A stretch of 64,000 nucleotides of DNA. It comes from Brachypterus glaber. Lineage: Eukaryota; Arthropoda; Insecta; Coleoptera; Kateretidae. Every line of letters begins with the position of its first letter. Positions within the stretch are counted from its first letter, which is position 1. This document shows positions 12,641-24,255 of this stretch, piece after piece. The position numbers were made by a program, and so were the translations under genes. The DNA lies in the NCBI GenBank assembly GCA_958510825.1, contig OY294044.1:71808095-71872094 (forward strand), read 5' to 3'. The notes under the pieces are model-generated. The model was not told the origin of the DNA, searched no databases, and saw only the letters and a program-made list of their open reading frames with translations.

Positions 12641-14572
12641 TGCCAATACGTTAATTATATTGTTAAACTAATTTTGAATGATATAAATAAAATTTTACAA
12701 AAAAAGAATCTTACAAATTTTAGTTTTTGCCAGAAAAAATTGAAAAATGGTAACCTTGAAAATAAAAAAATATATGGTCATATAGAGAATTTTATGAGCT
12801 TTAAAATAAGGGATGTCGATTCAAAATTAAATACAAATCCTAAGTATTTTTGGAGGTTTATAAACGATCTTAAGTCTACAAATTCTGTTCCAAATTCAAT
12901 GTTTTTAAACAATCAGTCAGCTGACAACGGCCAGGACATTTCTAATCTGTTTGCGGACTATTTCTCGTCAGTTTACTCAAATAATAATACTGTACTTCCC
13001 TCCAGTGATGTTTTTTGTAACGTTAATATTGATTCCCCTAGATTTTCCACCACAGAAGTATTTGAAAAAATTTTTGCTCTCCCCAATACTCTTACATCTG
13101 GACCAGATGGTATACCTAACTTTTTCTTGAAGAAATGTATCTGCACGATAAGTAACCCTTTACGTATTATCTTTGAGGAGTCTCTAAGACAAGAGAGCTT
13201 TCCAACTTCCTGGAAGCATAGTTTCATAATGCCCGTATTTAAGTCTGGTAATAAAGAAAATATTTCTAATTATAGGAGTGTCTGCATCCAATCTAATATT
13301 CCCAAACTTTTCGATAGTCTTATCTCAGATTACCTTCAATGGTCATGTAGTAAATTATTAATTAATCAGCAGCATGGTTTTTGTCGGAATCGTTCCACAG
13401 TTTCAAACCTCTTGGTCTACGAATCCAAAATTTTAGATGTTATAGAGCGTAAATTTGGTCAGGTAGATTCAATTTACACTGACTTTTTTAAAGCTTTTGA
13501 TAGTGTTGACCATCAAGTTCTTTTATTTAAATTAAAACAGTTTGGTTTTAGCGATCATTTTGTCAATTGGATAGCCAGTTTTATTTCAGACCGAACACAA
13601 TCAGTTAAAATAGGTTCATTTATATCTTATATTATTTTAGTAACCTCTGGTGTTACTCAAGGTTCGCATAGTGCTCCTACATTATTCCTTATTTTTATAA
13701 ATGATATATATTCAGTCTTTAAATATAGCGAAGTCATACTTTTTGCAGACGATTTGAAATTTTTCAAACATGTATCTTGTAGCGCTGATGCTTATCTTCT
13801 TCAAAGCGATTTAAATCGGTTGGTTGAATGGTGTGTCAATAATAAATTATAACTAAATGTTAACAAGTGTAAACATATGTCTTTTTATAGGGGCATTCGC
13901 AAAGTTGAATTTTCATACTTCGTTAATGATTCTATCTTAGAGTCCGTTAATTCTATTAAAGATCTTGGTGTTACTTTTGATCGTGAGCTAAACTTTATAA
14001 TGCACATTAATAATATAACATCTAAAGCATCTAAGATGTTGGGTTTTGTTTTAAGAAACTGTGGTGAGTTTTCTGTTAGATCTTCAGTTAGAGTTTTCAA
14101 TTCTTTAGTTAGATCCAATCTAGAATATGCCTCAATTATTTGGTCTCCTCAATATAATAATCATATTGATGGGTTGGAAAGTATCCAAAGAAAAATGCTT
14201 AGGTTTTGTGCTTTTAAATTAAACACTCCTATTCCTGATCATAACTACTCCCACATTTATTCATTTTTAGATGTAGATTTATTGGAAAGTAGGAGAAAAA
14301 AGTCAGATTTATGTTACCTTTTCAAAATATTTAATGGGCTTATTGATTGCCCAGACTTACTAAGTCAAATACATTTAAATGTTCCGGCTAGGGTCATGCA
14401 CAACATTTCTCCGCTTTTTAAAATCCCATATCACCGTACAAATTACAGTTGTAATTCTCCCATGGATAGAGTCATGACTTTAGCCAATAGTTTGGATAAT
14501 TGTGACTTTACTTTTTCCTCTTTAGCATCGTTTAAAACCTCTTTAAAAAGCATTAACTTCACTGATGTTTAA
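12641..14572 (+). pseudogene. Jockey/CR1-type LINE reverse transcriptase, 5'-truncated, one in-frame stop
   Basis: This is the ORF2 RT and C-terminal part of a non-LTR retrotransposon, which in life copies its RNA into DNA at the target nick. Visible in order: the conserved FKSGNKENISNYR block near 13225-13275, the catalytic TDFFKAFDSVDH near 13478-13510, SGVTQGSHSAPTLF near 13648-13690, and the active-site FADD near 13742-13753, followed by the thumb (LNVNKCK) and a C-terminal domain with LEYASIIWSPQYNNHIDGLE and QRKMLRF. No endonuclease domain is present, so the element is 5'-truncated; the frame opens at 12641 just after a stop. The only break is a TAA at 13850-13852; frame and homology continue on both sides of it. 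The 3' UTR ends in an A-rich tail (about 14739-14760). The TTG at 12674 is not a credible start. Clade assignment beyond the Jockey/CR1 group is uncertain. Confidence 0.9.
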
Positions 14573-14835
14573 ATTTCTTATTAATGTTTAATTTTTTTAA
14601 TTTTAGTATTGTATAGTTTTTTGTTATTTGCAAGGTTATTTTTTCTATTTTTTTTTGACATAATTATTTTTTTTACATTATATTAGGTTTCTATTATCTT
14701 ATGTACATTTAATTTTTGTAGTGGGGTTTTCCCGTTAATAAATAAAAAATAAATAAATAATGTATAACATGGCCCCCTCTCCATTAAAAAAAATGTTCCT
14801 CCTTGCCCCCTGTCTCCATTGTACCTCCTAAGCAT

Positions 14836-14838
<3 letters not shown>

Positions 14839-14890
<52 letters not shown>
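14839..14890. repeat. (TA)n microsatellite
   Basis: About 50 bases of alternating T and A inside the right arm of the surrounding TIR element. The left arm has only a short tatataa-like stretch at the matching place, so the run expanded after the element formed. Confidence 0.9.
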
Positions 14891-14892
<2 letters not shown>

Positions 14893-14995
14893 AAAAAATT
14901 ATTTGGGTTGTGTTATTTGCATGTTTCAAATTTCAAGTTGATATCTTAAGCCGTTTAAAAGTTAAAGGGGGGGCGGACTTTTGACATGCTCTGTA

Positions 14996-15717
14996 TATAA
15001 TACAAGTTGCTTAAAAGGAACATATGGCCTAAAAAAATCATTAGCTCAACGCGTTCTCGAGCTATTGTGTTCACAAGTTTTCCAGCACAAACTGACAGAC
15101 CCACAGAAATACTATTTTTTTGCAAATAAAAAGTCAAGAAACATAAAAAAGCAATAAAAAAATATTGAACATATTTTTACTAACGCAAGACTTTCCTTGT
15201 ATTGGAAAAAGTAATATACTGACAAAATGTGATATTTCCTGAAGAAAACTTCCTTTTTAAAATCTGGCCTTTCAGTTGCAGGATATCTAAATCTGTCTTT
15301 TCCACAAATCAAATCGATTATCCAGAATCTTTTTGTTATCCTAAAATTTATTTAAGGTACAAGTCGCTTGTAAAAGAACTTTACACTACGATCTTTCAAG
15401 AACGCTTAGACATAGAGACTTAAAATTTGTAAAAAAAATTTCTAAGTTGTAGAAAAAATTGGTTCTAAATTTTAAGTGTTTATAAGAACCTGACATTAAT
15501 ACTTAAAATTCTTAATCTCATATTGTAAATTTTTTAAAACTAAAAGTTCACCTAAAACTTAGATTTATATTTTTTAGAATTTGTACACAATTGGGCAGGA
15601 GATGCATCAGGGGAACAATTCATATTTGCTGTTTTGAAGTTGGTACACATGTGTACATTAGTTTAATTAAGTAAAGAGTTTTCAACAGATGATGCTTAAC
15701 TTTTTTTGAATTTGAAT
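14996..15717. other. AT-rich DNA, no gene seen
   Basis: At 15040-15110, acgcgttctcgagctattgtgttcac resembles parts of the repeat family seen at 22160-22470 and 48420-48620. Short open frames on both strands lack domains. Confidence 0.4.
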
Positions 15718-17273
15718 CAGGGCCGTAACCAGAATAAATCTAGGGGGGCTCAGCCCCCATGGTGGTAAGGAATGAGGGCCTTTTTTTTAATTTTCGATAT
15801 TTTATTATTTTTTATTTTTAATTTTAACCATTTAATTTTTTTCCAAATGTTTTTAATTAGGTATATAAATATTTGTCCAAGCCTTTATGAGGTCCAAATA
15901 TAACTTTTTTAAAAACCTTAGGGTTTTGCATTGTTCAGATTTCTAAGGATTTAACCTTATTGGAAAACAAGTTTAGAGCCGCAGGCCAAATTTTTTAGAA
16001 TTTTTCATGAAACGCATTTTCTTAACACCTTAGATTTTTTAATTATTTTTTTTTCGTGTGCGCCGCGGCGTGGATGCATTCCTATGACTGCAATTATGAG
16101 ACTTCATTATCGGTAATTATTTTAGAGCTGCAAACTTTTATAAATCATCAGCTTATAATTTTGAAAAAAAATTATTTATAAATTAGTTTAAATACAAGTT
16201 TTCCAAAGAATTGGGTATGGTAGCTATTTTTAGCGCCTCAGACAAGGACCAAACACCTTAAAATTATTAATAACAAAATAGAATAATATATATCTGAAAT
16301 CTAAAAATAGTAAATAACTGATAAAAGGGATAATTTAGATTTATTTGGATATGACCAATTAAATTATTTGGTTCTGAGTAATATATTTTACTTGTGTCAA
16401 AGAAATACTAAGTTTATGTAAATAAATATTTTAATTTCAAAATCATTTATTAATGGGAAAAAAATAGTTTATTTGACGAAATAAAATTTATTTGTCACAA
16501 CCAAATAATTTCAACCAAATATTTTGTACACACAAATAAACTGTTTTATCAGTGCACTAACCTTAATTTATCAATCAAGTTTAGCGCCGCAGACAAAACT
16601 TTTATAAATTTAAAGGTAACAATTAAAAAACAAAAACAGAATTTGAACAAATTATTTTTTAAAACCATTTAATAAAAAATCTTGGAAGGAGTCTGACCCA
16701 TCACTGTGACTACATTATTGGTAATCGAGTATTTTTTTTTCTGATTGGTAACAAACAAGTCTTCGCTATTTTTTTTTTTAATTTGCATAATATAATTTAA
16801 TACTATTTTTTTTTAATTTACTTTTACGGGTGTTACTTTAAATGGCTGGCAATCTAGTTTAGCGCCGCAGACAATTTTTTTTAGAAAATTCGAGGTCACG
16901 TATTACTCAACCAGCCCAGAATTTAAAAAGAAAATTATTTTATAAAACACTCATTATAATCAAATTATTTTAATTACAATTTACTTATACATTTGTTTTT
17001 GGCTAATGATTTTGGCTGGCGTAGGAGCTCACTTGTTTATTGTGATTACAATATACATAATCTACAGTGCCGCAGGCAAAAAAATAGTAATCTGAATGTA
17101 ATAATTAATGTAATAACTTTAGAATGAGTTTTAATTTTATTTTTACTTGCTTAGATGTCTGATCTATAGATGTTTTATAATATAAGATTAAAAGTGCATA
17201 GGTAGGTGGCCAGGGGGGGCTGAAACCAAAGGCAGTGGGGCTTAGACCACCCGCCCCCCTAGTTATGGCCCTG
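15718..17273. mobile_element. hAT-type non-autonomous element, copy 1, with 8-bp target duplication
   Basis: Ends are cagggccgtaaccag and, reverse-complemented, cagggccataactag, followed by G-rich subterminal sequence (ctagggggg on both). A perfect 8-base direct repeat, atttgaat, flanks the element (15710-15717 and 17274-17281), which is the hAT hallmark. No transposase frame exists. The interior carries six degenerate copies of a tttagcgccgcagacaa motif near 15973, 16122, 16231, 16581, 16859 and 17064. A second copy in reverse orientation is at 29838-32151. A MITE (16317-16554) is nested inside. Superfamily is inferred from TSD length and end sequence, not from protein. Confidence 0.85.
16317..16554. 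mobile_element. Nested ~240-bp MITE (cactgataaaa ends)
   Basis: Ends actgataaaa and ttttatcagtg; inside are paired aatttatttg/caaataaatt-type arms. It is absent from the matching place in the second hAT-type copy (around 31255-31275), where the flanks tttttagat...gtaattac-type sequence and cactaacct are joined directly. A relative lies at 41814-42055 in the opposite orientation. No coding capacity. Confidence 0.85.
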
Positions 17274-17749
17274 ATTTGAATTTTGAGGTTGTACCTATTG
17301 AAGTTACAATTTTAACTGTCAACAACTCAAAACAAAACACATGAAAAAAGACCGTTATTTTATACACAGTTAAAGTTAGCAACACAGGGAAACACTACAA
17401 AAAAGGATCTTTAAGTGTACTTGAAGGGAAAAAGTGAGTGAACACAGATAAAGTAAGTTAACAGTTTTCTGCCCAATTGTGTAAATATTAAGGCTGTCAA
17501 CGAGCCCATTGCAATGCATTGGTGGCCAAGCAATGTGCATTTAGTTTAAATGTAATAGATACAATAAGTAAACCTCCCACAAACTATTATATCCGAATAT
17601 CTAAACCGCAAGTCTACTCCCGGTGCAACCCACAAGAAACTTATACAGTTTAGGGGTTTGTTACTTTAAGAAGTGGGTATGCATGTTAATTTCCTAGTTA
17701 GTGGCAAAATCAGGCAACCGTAATTTTCGAAAATGTAAAATATATAATA
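17274..17749. other. Intergenic DNA, no gene seen
   Basis: Nothing recognised in this 476-base stretch on either strand. Confidence 0.4.
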
Positions 17750-18464
17750 ACACAGGCCCACAAAATAAAAAAAGTGGTCTGTGCTGAGGTTGAGACCCAC
17801 CTACTCTTATGTATTTTGAGATGCTGAACAAGAATCTGTCATAAAAAAAGGCACTTCATGAGCTCATTTCTTTGCTACACTGAAAAAACTGTCTAAAATG
17901 GTAAAAATCTCATATTATTTCAGTGTAACAAAAAAATGAGCCATTGAAGTGCATTTTTTATGACAGATTCTTGTTCACCATCTCAAAATACATAAGAATA
18001 GGTGGGTCTCAACCCCGGCACAGACGACTATTTTTTTTTTGTGGGCCCATAATGTTTTTTCAGTATAGAAAAAAAATGAGCCGATGAAGTACCTTTTTTA
18101 TGACAGATTCGTGTTTAGCATCCCAAAATACATAAGAATAAATGGATCTCAACCCCAGCACAAGCCACTTTTTTTTGTGGGCCCAGACAGTTTTTTCAGT
18201 GTAGATACAAAATAAGCCCATGAAGTGCCTTTTTTATGGCAGATTCGTGTTCAGCATCCCAAAATACATAAAAATCCGTGGGTCTTAACCACATCACAGA
18301 CCACTTTTTTTTGTAGGTCCAGACAGTTTTTTCAGTGTGGAAACAAAATAAGCAGACGAAGTACCTTTTTTATGACAGATTCGTATTCAGCATCCCAAAA
18401 TACATAAGAATAGTTAGGTCTCAACCCCAGCACAGCCCACTTTTTTTCTTTTGTGGGCCTGTGT
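17750..18464. mobile_element. TIR element with four internal tandem units
   Basis: Ends acacaggcccacaaaa and ttttgtgggcctgtgt are inverted repeats. The left arm (17750-17895) pairs with the next block (17920-18050) as a hairpin, and this block is then repeated in tandem: ttcagtgtagaaac-type starts lie at 17931, 18061, 18197 and 18333, a period of 130-136 bases. Each unit contains tatgacagattcgtgttc, caaaatacataagaa and gtctcaacccc. The element therefore grew by duplicating its own terminal arm. Non-coding; the 60-codon frame at 18225 merely follows the repeat. Confidence 0.85.
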
Positions 18465-19124
18465 AATACTTACACACTTTGTGTATTACACAAAGAGTAC
18501 ACAACATTTTAGCTGACTTATTTAGGGATTTTTTTATATAATTAAACGACTTTATTTAGGGTAAAACTCCCAATTATTGGCACTTTAAGAAATTTTACAC
18601 ATATATTTCATCATAACTTATTATTTATGTCATGTTGTCAAGAATAAAATATTTTACATAATTTAGTAGTTATTCTATTTTATATATTGTATAAAATTTA
18701 AATTAATATCTTAATAATAATTTTTGCTTTGAAGCAACGGAAAAAAATTACTGAGTACCTACTTTTTGTTGAATAATAAACATTTTAGTATCAAAATAAA
18801 ATATTTAAATTGGAATATTGCAGTTTTATACATATTAACTAAAGTCTGTAAACAAAAACTCAAATTTATTTTAGAATTACAAAATTTTAAATATCTCTAT
18901 ATTAAAGTTAAAATATTAGTTACCTAATAGTTACCTTTTATACAAACTACTGAATGGTCAGCAGGACAATCCTAAGTTTTTGGAGAGGTTGCCATTTAGA
19001 ATACCCATGACTTTCACAAGAAATGAGGATCTTTTTTATTTACCTAGAACACGTATCAATCAGTTTTTAATGTCACCACTTTTTCAACTGTGTTATTTTG
19101 GGAATGTAGTAAATAAAAAAATTG
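18465..19124. other. AT-rich DNA, no gene seen
   Basis: No repeat or gene recognised between the TIR element and the gap. Confidence 0.4.
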
Positions 19125-19324
19125 NNNNNNNNNNNNNNNNNNNNNNNNNNNNNNNNNNNNNNNNNNNNNNNNNNNNNNNNNNNNNNNNNNNNNNNNNNNN
19201 NNNNNNNNNNNNNNNNNNNNNNNNNNNNNNNNNNNNNNNNNNNNNNNNNNNNNNNNNNNNNNNNNNNNNNNNNNNNNNNNNNNNNNNNNNNNNNNNNNNN
19301 NNNNNNNNNNNNNNNNNNNNNNNN
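19125..19324. other. Assembly gap, 200 N
   Basis: Exactly 200 N bases, a standard placeholder for a gap of estimated or unknown length. Any open frame drawn across it is meaningless. The gap may hide a repeat the assembler could not resolve. Confidence 1.
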
Positions 19325-19990
19325 TGTGTCCCTGGATCAAGGAATCATTTTTCTCTGTGTAAAATGTTGAGTATTTAACCAGATCAATAGTTATATACGG
19401 AACAGAAATTTTTATAGTTGCTGCGACCAGAAATACGGACCAGCTCACATTTCAAAGTTACAAATATCAAATATATTCAAAACGATAGCTTTAGTTGTCT
19501 TATTTAACTGTTCCAAATTTAAAGTCGATGTCCGAAAGTTAAAGGTGTGATTTTGGAAGCGCTCTTTAAGTTATATAGAATAATAAGCTATTAACTTATC
19601 AGCAAATAAATGTTTCGTTGGTAGAAGTATTTTAATTTTAACTTAAATTTATTAAAAAAAAATCTCACTCCTCTGAAAAATTTTATATTTCATATATGTT
19701 ATTTACTGAAACTTTGTTCCACTAGGATAGAACGAACAATAATATTGCAGGTGACAACAAACAAAAAGACCAAAAATCTAACTTGTAAATGAGGATGGAT
19801 AAATAAATATATGTATGTATACTTTATTTAGACAAGTTGAACTTGCTACCCTGCCGTTATAAGTTTAAAAACCCCAATTTTACTTAGGCAAGTTTTGAGA
19901 TATTTAGCAACAGGAATAGCATGCGTGCCAACTGAGGAAAATTATGACAAAAAGTTAGTGAACTTAGAAGTGTTGTACTTTAATGTAATT
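19325..19990. other. AT-rich DNA, no gene seen
   Basis: Nothing recognised on either strand. Confidence 0.4.
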
Positions 19991-20420
19991 AATAGTATAT
20001 TAAAGTACTAGTTTCATAACATACGTTTTTAGCGCACGAGTACAAGTTTAGAAAACGAGCCGCTTGCGGCGAGTACTTTATACAATTTTTTTAGGTATTT
20101 TTGTTTTGGGTTGGCATTACAGTTTACACTATGTTTAAAATTCTAAGAACAAATGATATTTTGATATTTTTTACAGTCATCTCTTTTTTTTTCACTGCAA
20201 TTAACCAGTCCACAATTTTAACACGGTAAAAAATAACCAAACACAAAATTTTGTAAAAAATTAAACTTTAAATCGACATTGATATTTGCACGCAAAACGT
20301 CAAGAGATAGGCTTTTGTATGTTGCCAACCCAACAGAAAAGAAAAGTAGAGACCTCTTATGGGCCTGTAAGAACAAGCAAAATGCGTGTAATTATGAGCT
20401 TATAAGAGTCGCAAAATAGA
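19991..20420. repeat. Dispersed repeat family 1, most complete copy
   Basis: Joins the structured block (gtttcataaca, gcgcacgagtacaagttt, gaaaacgagccgcttgcgg; compare 10876-10965) to the gggttggcattacag block (compare 1340-1420) and to the long block shared with 6055-6310. It thus links three partial copies into one family. Ends are not defined, there is no open frame, and the class is unknown. Confidence 0.75.
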
Positions 20421-21479
20421 AAAAATAAATTTAAACAATAAAATAACATATGTACTTAAAATTGTAAAGCCTGGTCCGAACTTTTTATGAGAAAAAATCA
20501 CTGAGGACAATCTTAATGTGGGTGTCTGGATACGAAGGAATTAACGGGTAGTGAAATAGGGGATCACTAGGGTGTTCTAAATCTTAATACTTAATAAATC
20601 CATGTTGTGGAGACAGAAAAATATCCTCTGAAAATGCACCTTAATTTATGTTGTTTATAAACAACTACACAAAATAAATTTCATAAAAGTTTTATCTCCT
20701 CTCTCTTGTAAACTACTTAAGCTACCATGAAGTTACCAGATCACGAAAACTTTCCAATGGCGGCTCTTCTTCCAGCAGGCATATCCAAACTCTGCAGCTC
20801 CTTGTTTTTGATTGCCCGCATATTTTGCGTTCTGTATCCAGCGGTACCATAAACCTATTTCCTAAAGTGTTAGGGGTTTTAGGTTTATGTTGGCAAAACT
20901 GCTAACTATGTTAATTTTATTATCAAAATACACAACACCTGTTGTTTTTCAAGCAAAATAAAACAACATCCGAAATACCTATATATTTCATGTTGCGTGT
21001 TGTTGAATAATTACAGTTCTACAGGCAAGTGGAACAATATATTTACTACACTTAAAAAAATATAGAATATTAGCCCTAGCATTTTTTTTTTATTATTGCT
21101 ATATTATATATAACTTTTAAATGGTTTTGTCTACAGACTTGATATTAAATATTAAGCTTGCAAGTCGTTTTTTAAGGACTAATTTTAAGTCTAAATGGAC
21201 CCGTTTGTCTAACAACTGGACCTCATACTTTATAAATAAATATATTTTTATTCGCTTGTAACTGATATTTTTCGGTTATAAATGTTACGTTAAAAGTGAC
21301 ACTATTGGTAAGAGTTTGTTTTTTGGTTTTCTTTCGTGGGCTGCAGCAAAGTCCCAAAATAGCTCTGGTCATATGAGCGCTGGGACAAAATAGCGCATCA
21401 TAAAATAAAGCTTGGATAAAATATATCAAATAATTTAATTGACAACAAAACAATAAAAATAAAAAAAAAACACAAAATA
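20421..21479. other. Intergenic DNA with a GC-richer island at about 20722-20880
   Basis: The island is much less AT-rich than its surroundings and is open in several frames on the minus strand for about 105 bases, without a domain I can name. A plausible minus-strand splice acceptor (acactttag) lies at its edge near 20870. It could be an exon fragment, a pseudogene piece or chance. Elsewhere nothing is recognised. Confidence 0.3.
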
Positions 21480-21760
21480 CGTTAATGCAAACCAAAGTTT
21501 CCCATTAAAAAAAACACTAAACCAGTAAAAAACCAAAGCAACCAACGTAAACGTAAACCCGTACTAAAAATACACCCAGCAGGCGCAAAACCAACGTTAA
21601 CGTAATCCAACGTTTCCTATTAAAAAAAAAAACACCAAACCAGAAAAAAACAAACCATCCAACGTTAACGTAACAAAGTTTCCATAAAAAAAAAACAAAC
21701 CAGCAAAAAACTAAACCAACCAACGTTAATGTAAACCAACGCCTCCCACTAATTTTTGTG
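21480..21760. repeat. Family 2 tandem array, ~70-80-bp unit
   Basis: About four degenerate units, each with ccaacgttaacgtaa-like sequence, a cattaaaaaaaa tract and accaaaccag. The core acgttaacgt is itself palindromic. Single relatives occur at 11462-11595 and 37672-37812. The minus-strand frames here (Phe/Val/Leu-rich) come from translating the repeat and are not genes. Confidence 0.75.
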
Positions 21761-22159
21761 GACCTGATGCGTACCGTAACCCTAAATTCATTAAGAATTG
21801 ATTACAGGATCACTCAAAAATGAAATAAATGATGAATTTAAAAATTCTAGAAAAACAAATAATTTTCTAGGATAACCTTGTAGTTTTTAAAAAGTTTAAA
21901 GAAAAAACTTTTAAAAAAAGTTGTATTACAGAGAAGGAAAAGTAGGATACATTTTAAAGTTTTAAAATACCTAACTTTAAAGCATTAGGTATTGCATAAA
22001 AAACTGTTGCCAACAAAATAATACTTTCCCTTATGGGCTTTATGGGCTACGTTCATTAAAATTAAATATTAAAAAAATTTAAAATAATTAAAAAAAATAA
22101 ATTAAAATAAAAAATTCAAAAAAATAAATTGAAAAAAAAATGTTTTTCAAAAAAAATTG
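21761..22159. other. AT-rich DNA, no gene seen
   Basis: The second half (22010-22159, aataatactttccctta through the A-rich tract) resembles part of the arms of the palindrome at 59285-60841. No coding signal. Confidence 0.4.
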
Positions 22160-22470
22160 TGTTTGCCCCATTTTACCCCAATCCGATTTTTACCCTCTCA
22201 TAAATTTTGGTAACATACCTGTATGTCAAATTTCAAGTCTCTAGCTTAAAGCGTTTTTAAGGTATCGTTATTACAAGATTTCCCGGACAGAACGACCAAT
22301 CGACCAATCAACCGATCGTACGAGCTACATTTTTTTTGTTTTGCTTGATATTGATTTATATTGACATAAAACTTATTTAAACGCAAAAATACGCAAAAAA
22401 AATTTTTGCACGAATACAAGGCTTTTCCGAAAATTTGAAAATTTTCAAAATGGGAAAGCAATAAATAGAC
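22160..22470. repeat. Dispersed repeat family 3, copy 1
   Basis: Shares tcaagtctctagcttaaagc, gatttcccggacagaacgac and tatattgacataaaa-type blocks with 48420-48620 (same orientation) and 57420-57660 (opposite orientation). The 71-codon minus frame inside is not conserved between copies. Unknown class. Confidence 0.7.
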
Positions 22471-24059
22471 AATAAAGAGTGGTAAATAGTATATTAAAAA
22501 TACGAAGCCTTATAATTTAAAAATACTCTCAAATTGAATTATTAGAAAGGAAATATTTACTTACTAATGGCCAGTTTACAGGAAATTCTAATGTCGGAAC
22601 ATTTAATCAAATGATTAGGGTGTTTATGTAGTTTTGGTAAAACACGATATTTATCGTATAAGGTGTCATAATTATTAAATAAATAAGGATTATATACCGG
22701 GTGTCCCAACTCTATTTACCCAGCGATTTTCTCGTAAACTTAAAGAGATAATCAAGTTCTGCGAAAACCATCTTAAATAAGGCAACTTAAACTATCTTTT
22801 AGCATATATTTGATACATTTAGCTCTTAAACTATGATAATTGGGGCCGGATTTATTCAAGTTTCCAATTTACACACAAAAAAGTTTCTTTAATCAAATAA
22901 TTATATTCTTTAAGTTAGGAAATTTATTCTCTTAAAAATATTGTTTTCGACTAAACCTGTCCTGTCTGTCTGGTGGCAAAATTGGGAGAAACTGCTTATT
23001 TGAAGAAATTAAAGGTTTTAATCAAAACAATTGTTATTCTTAAATTAGATTATATAATATTTTGCAAGATTGCAGTTTTAAAATCCACAGTAAAGCAAAA
23101 ACGTAATATTACTATAAAATTTTAATTTTAGAATTTCTTTTAAAATTATGGTAGTAGGTAAATAAATTACAGGTTATCGATACCCGAAACCATTTTTTAC
23201 AGTGTGGTGTTGCCTAAAAGGAAATCTGACCATGTATGTGGTCAATGAGTATTACTCATGTCCTCAAAAATCAAATATGAGACAGACATATCGTCTCTTT
23301 CATCGAGAAAATGAAACGATTTTAAAAGGGTTACTTTCACGATTTTTCCGCCCTTGTTAAACATTAAATTGTAACTACGTTCGTTAGTTTGCCCAGCATG
23401 GTTTTGTAGGCTGACACTTTGTCATCGGCAAACATGGGCCGGTCCCGAAGTGCTCGCAAATGCAAATAAATGCTGTAAACAAACCTTGCGACGCGCAAGA
23501 TTATCGATTTTGTTTCATAAGATGACACTTTTTAGTAAACTAGAATAATTGAAACAGTTTAGTTAGATAGAAACAGATGCTACATACCCCGCTGTTTTAA
23601 CCATGCAAGGCTCTGTCCTCTTTAAAATCTGTTTTTTCACACTTCTTATTAGCATCCAAAAAGGCATTTTTTTCATTACTCGCAAAAAAATTGACACAAA
23701 AGTGAAATTTTCACCACTCAGTATATTATTGTTTGAAACGGTCTTAAAGCTATCGAAAGAATGCGACAAAAAATGAATAAGCAATATATTTGAATATATA
23801 ATCTATGGTCTTTTTCATCAAGCAAAAGAGTAAATTAAAAATCGCACAGTGAATATTTTCAAAACAGATTCGAATATTGGATGTGCGAATATACTGCGTA
23901 GTTTATTTTATAAAACATAACTATATTCTATACACAATGTGCAATTTTTAATTTACTATTTTGCTTGATGAAACAGACCATAACTAAAAACACGTTTACG
24001 TTAAATTCACTTTAATCGGAGTTTTTTTCTTCTCCCTTCACCTTTCAGCTTAGGTTTCT
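22471..24059. other. AT-rich DNA, no gene seen
   Basis: At 22696, tataccgggtgtcccaac looks like one end of the gggtgtcc MITE type seen at 25941, without an obvious partner end. The 73-codon minus frame at 23563-23784 has no recognisable domain. Confidence 0.4.
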
Positions 24060-24255
24060 TACCGTGCGTCAGACTATACGCACCGAGTACGCGAACCTAG
24101 TTTTCAGTGCACGAGAGTGGTCATTTTTTTACAAGACGGGGCGGAGTAAAAAAAAGCACTCGAAGTGCACTGAAATAGGTTTCGTTTTTCTTACGGCCTA
24201 ACACCTAAACACCCAAAACACGCAAAAATTGTCTTAAAATTAATTTTATTAATTT
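24060..24255. repeat. Flank shared with the inverted repeat at 28170-28470
   Basis: Contains acgcaccgagtacgcg, ttttttacaag, ggagtaaaaaaaagc, tcgaagtgcactgaaatagg and taacacctaaa, in the same order as the reverse complement of 28310-28470. It leads straight into the first satellite monomer, so the monomer belongs to this element rather than being independent. Confidence 0.75.

Larger units (their letters stand above)
12287..14995. mobile_element. Long-TIR fold-back element split by a LINE insertion
   Basis: The left arm (12287-12480) starts tacagggcatgtcaaaagtc and the right arm (14760-14995), reverse-complemented, starts tacagagcatgtcaaaagtc; pairing continues for about 200 bases on each side, including the shared stretches gatatgcttagg and ggagacaggg. 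A (TA)n run in the right arm at about 14839-14890 interrupts it. The interior holds about 160 bases of element followed by a LINE fragment whose A-rich tail ends exactly where the right arm begins. Flanking TA bases fit a TA target duplication. No transposase is present. Confidence 0.8.

Noticed and set aside
19122..19448. Open frames across the N gap
   Set aside because: They consist mostly of unknown residues produced by translating the 200-base gap.
20727..20852. Phosphoacetylglucosamine mutase exon (a YGTAGYRT string on the minus strand)
   Set aside because: Only eight residues resemble the family; the following residues do not, and other frames are equally open.
21223..21723. Minus-strand Phe/Val-rich proteins
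   Set aside because: Translation of the family 2 tandem array, with no conserved domain.
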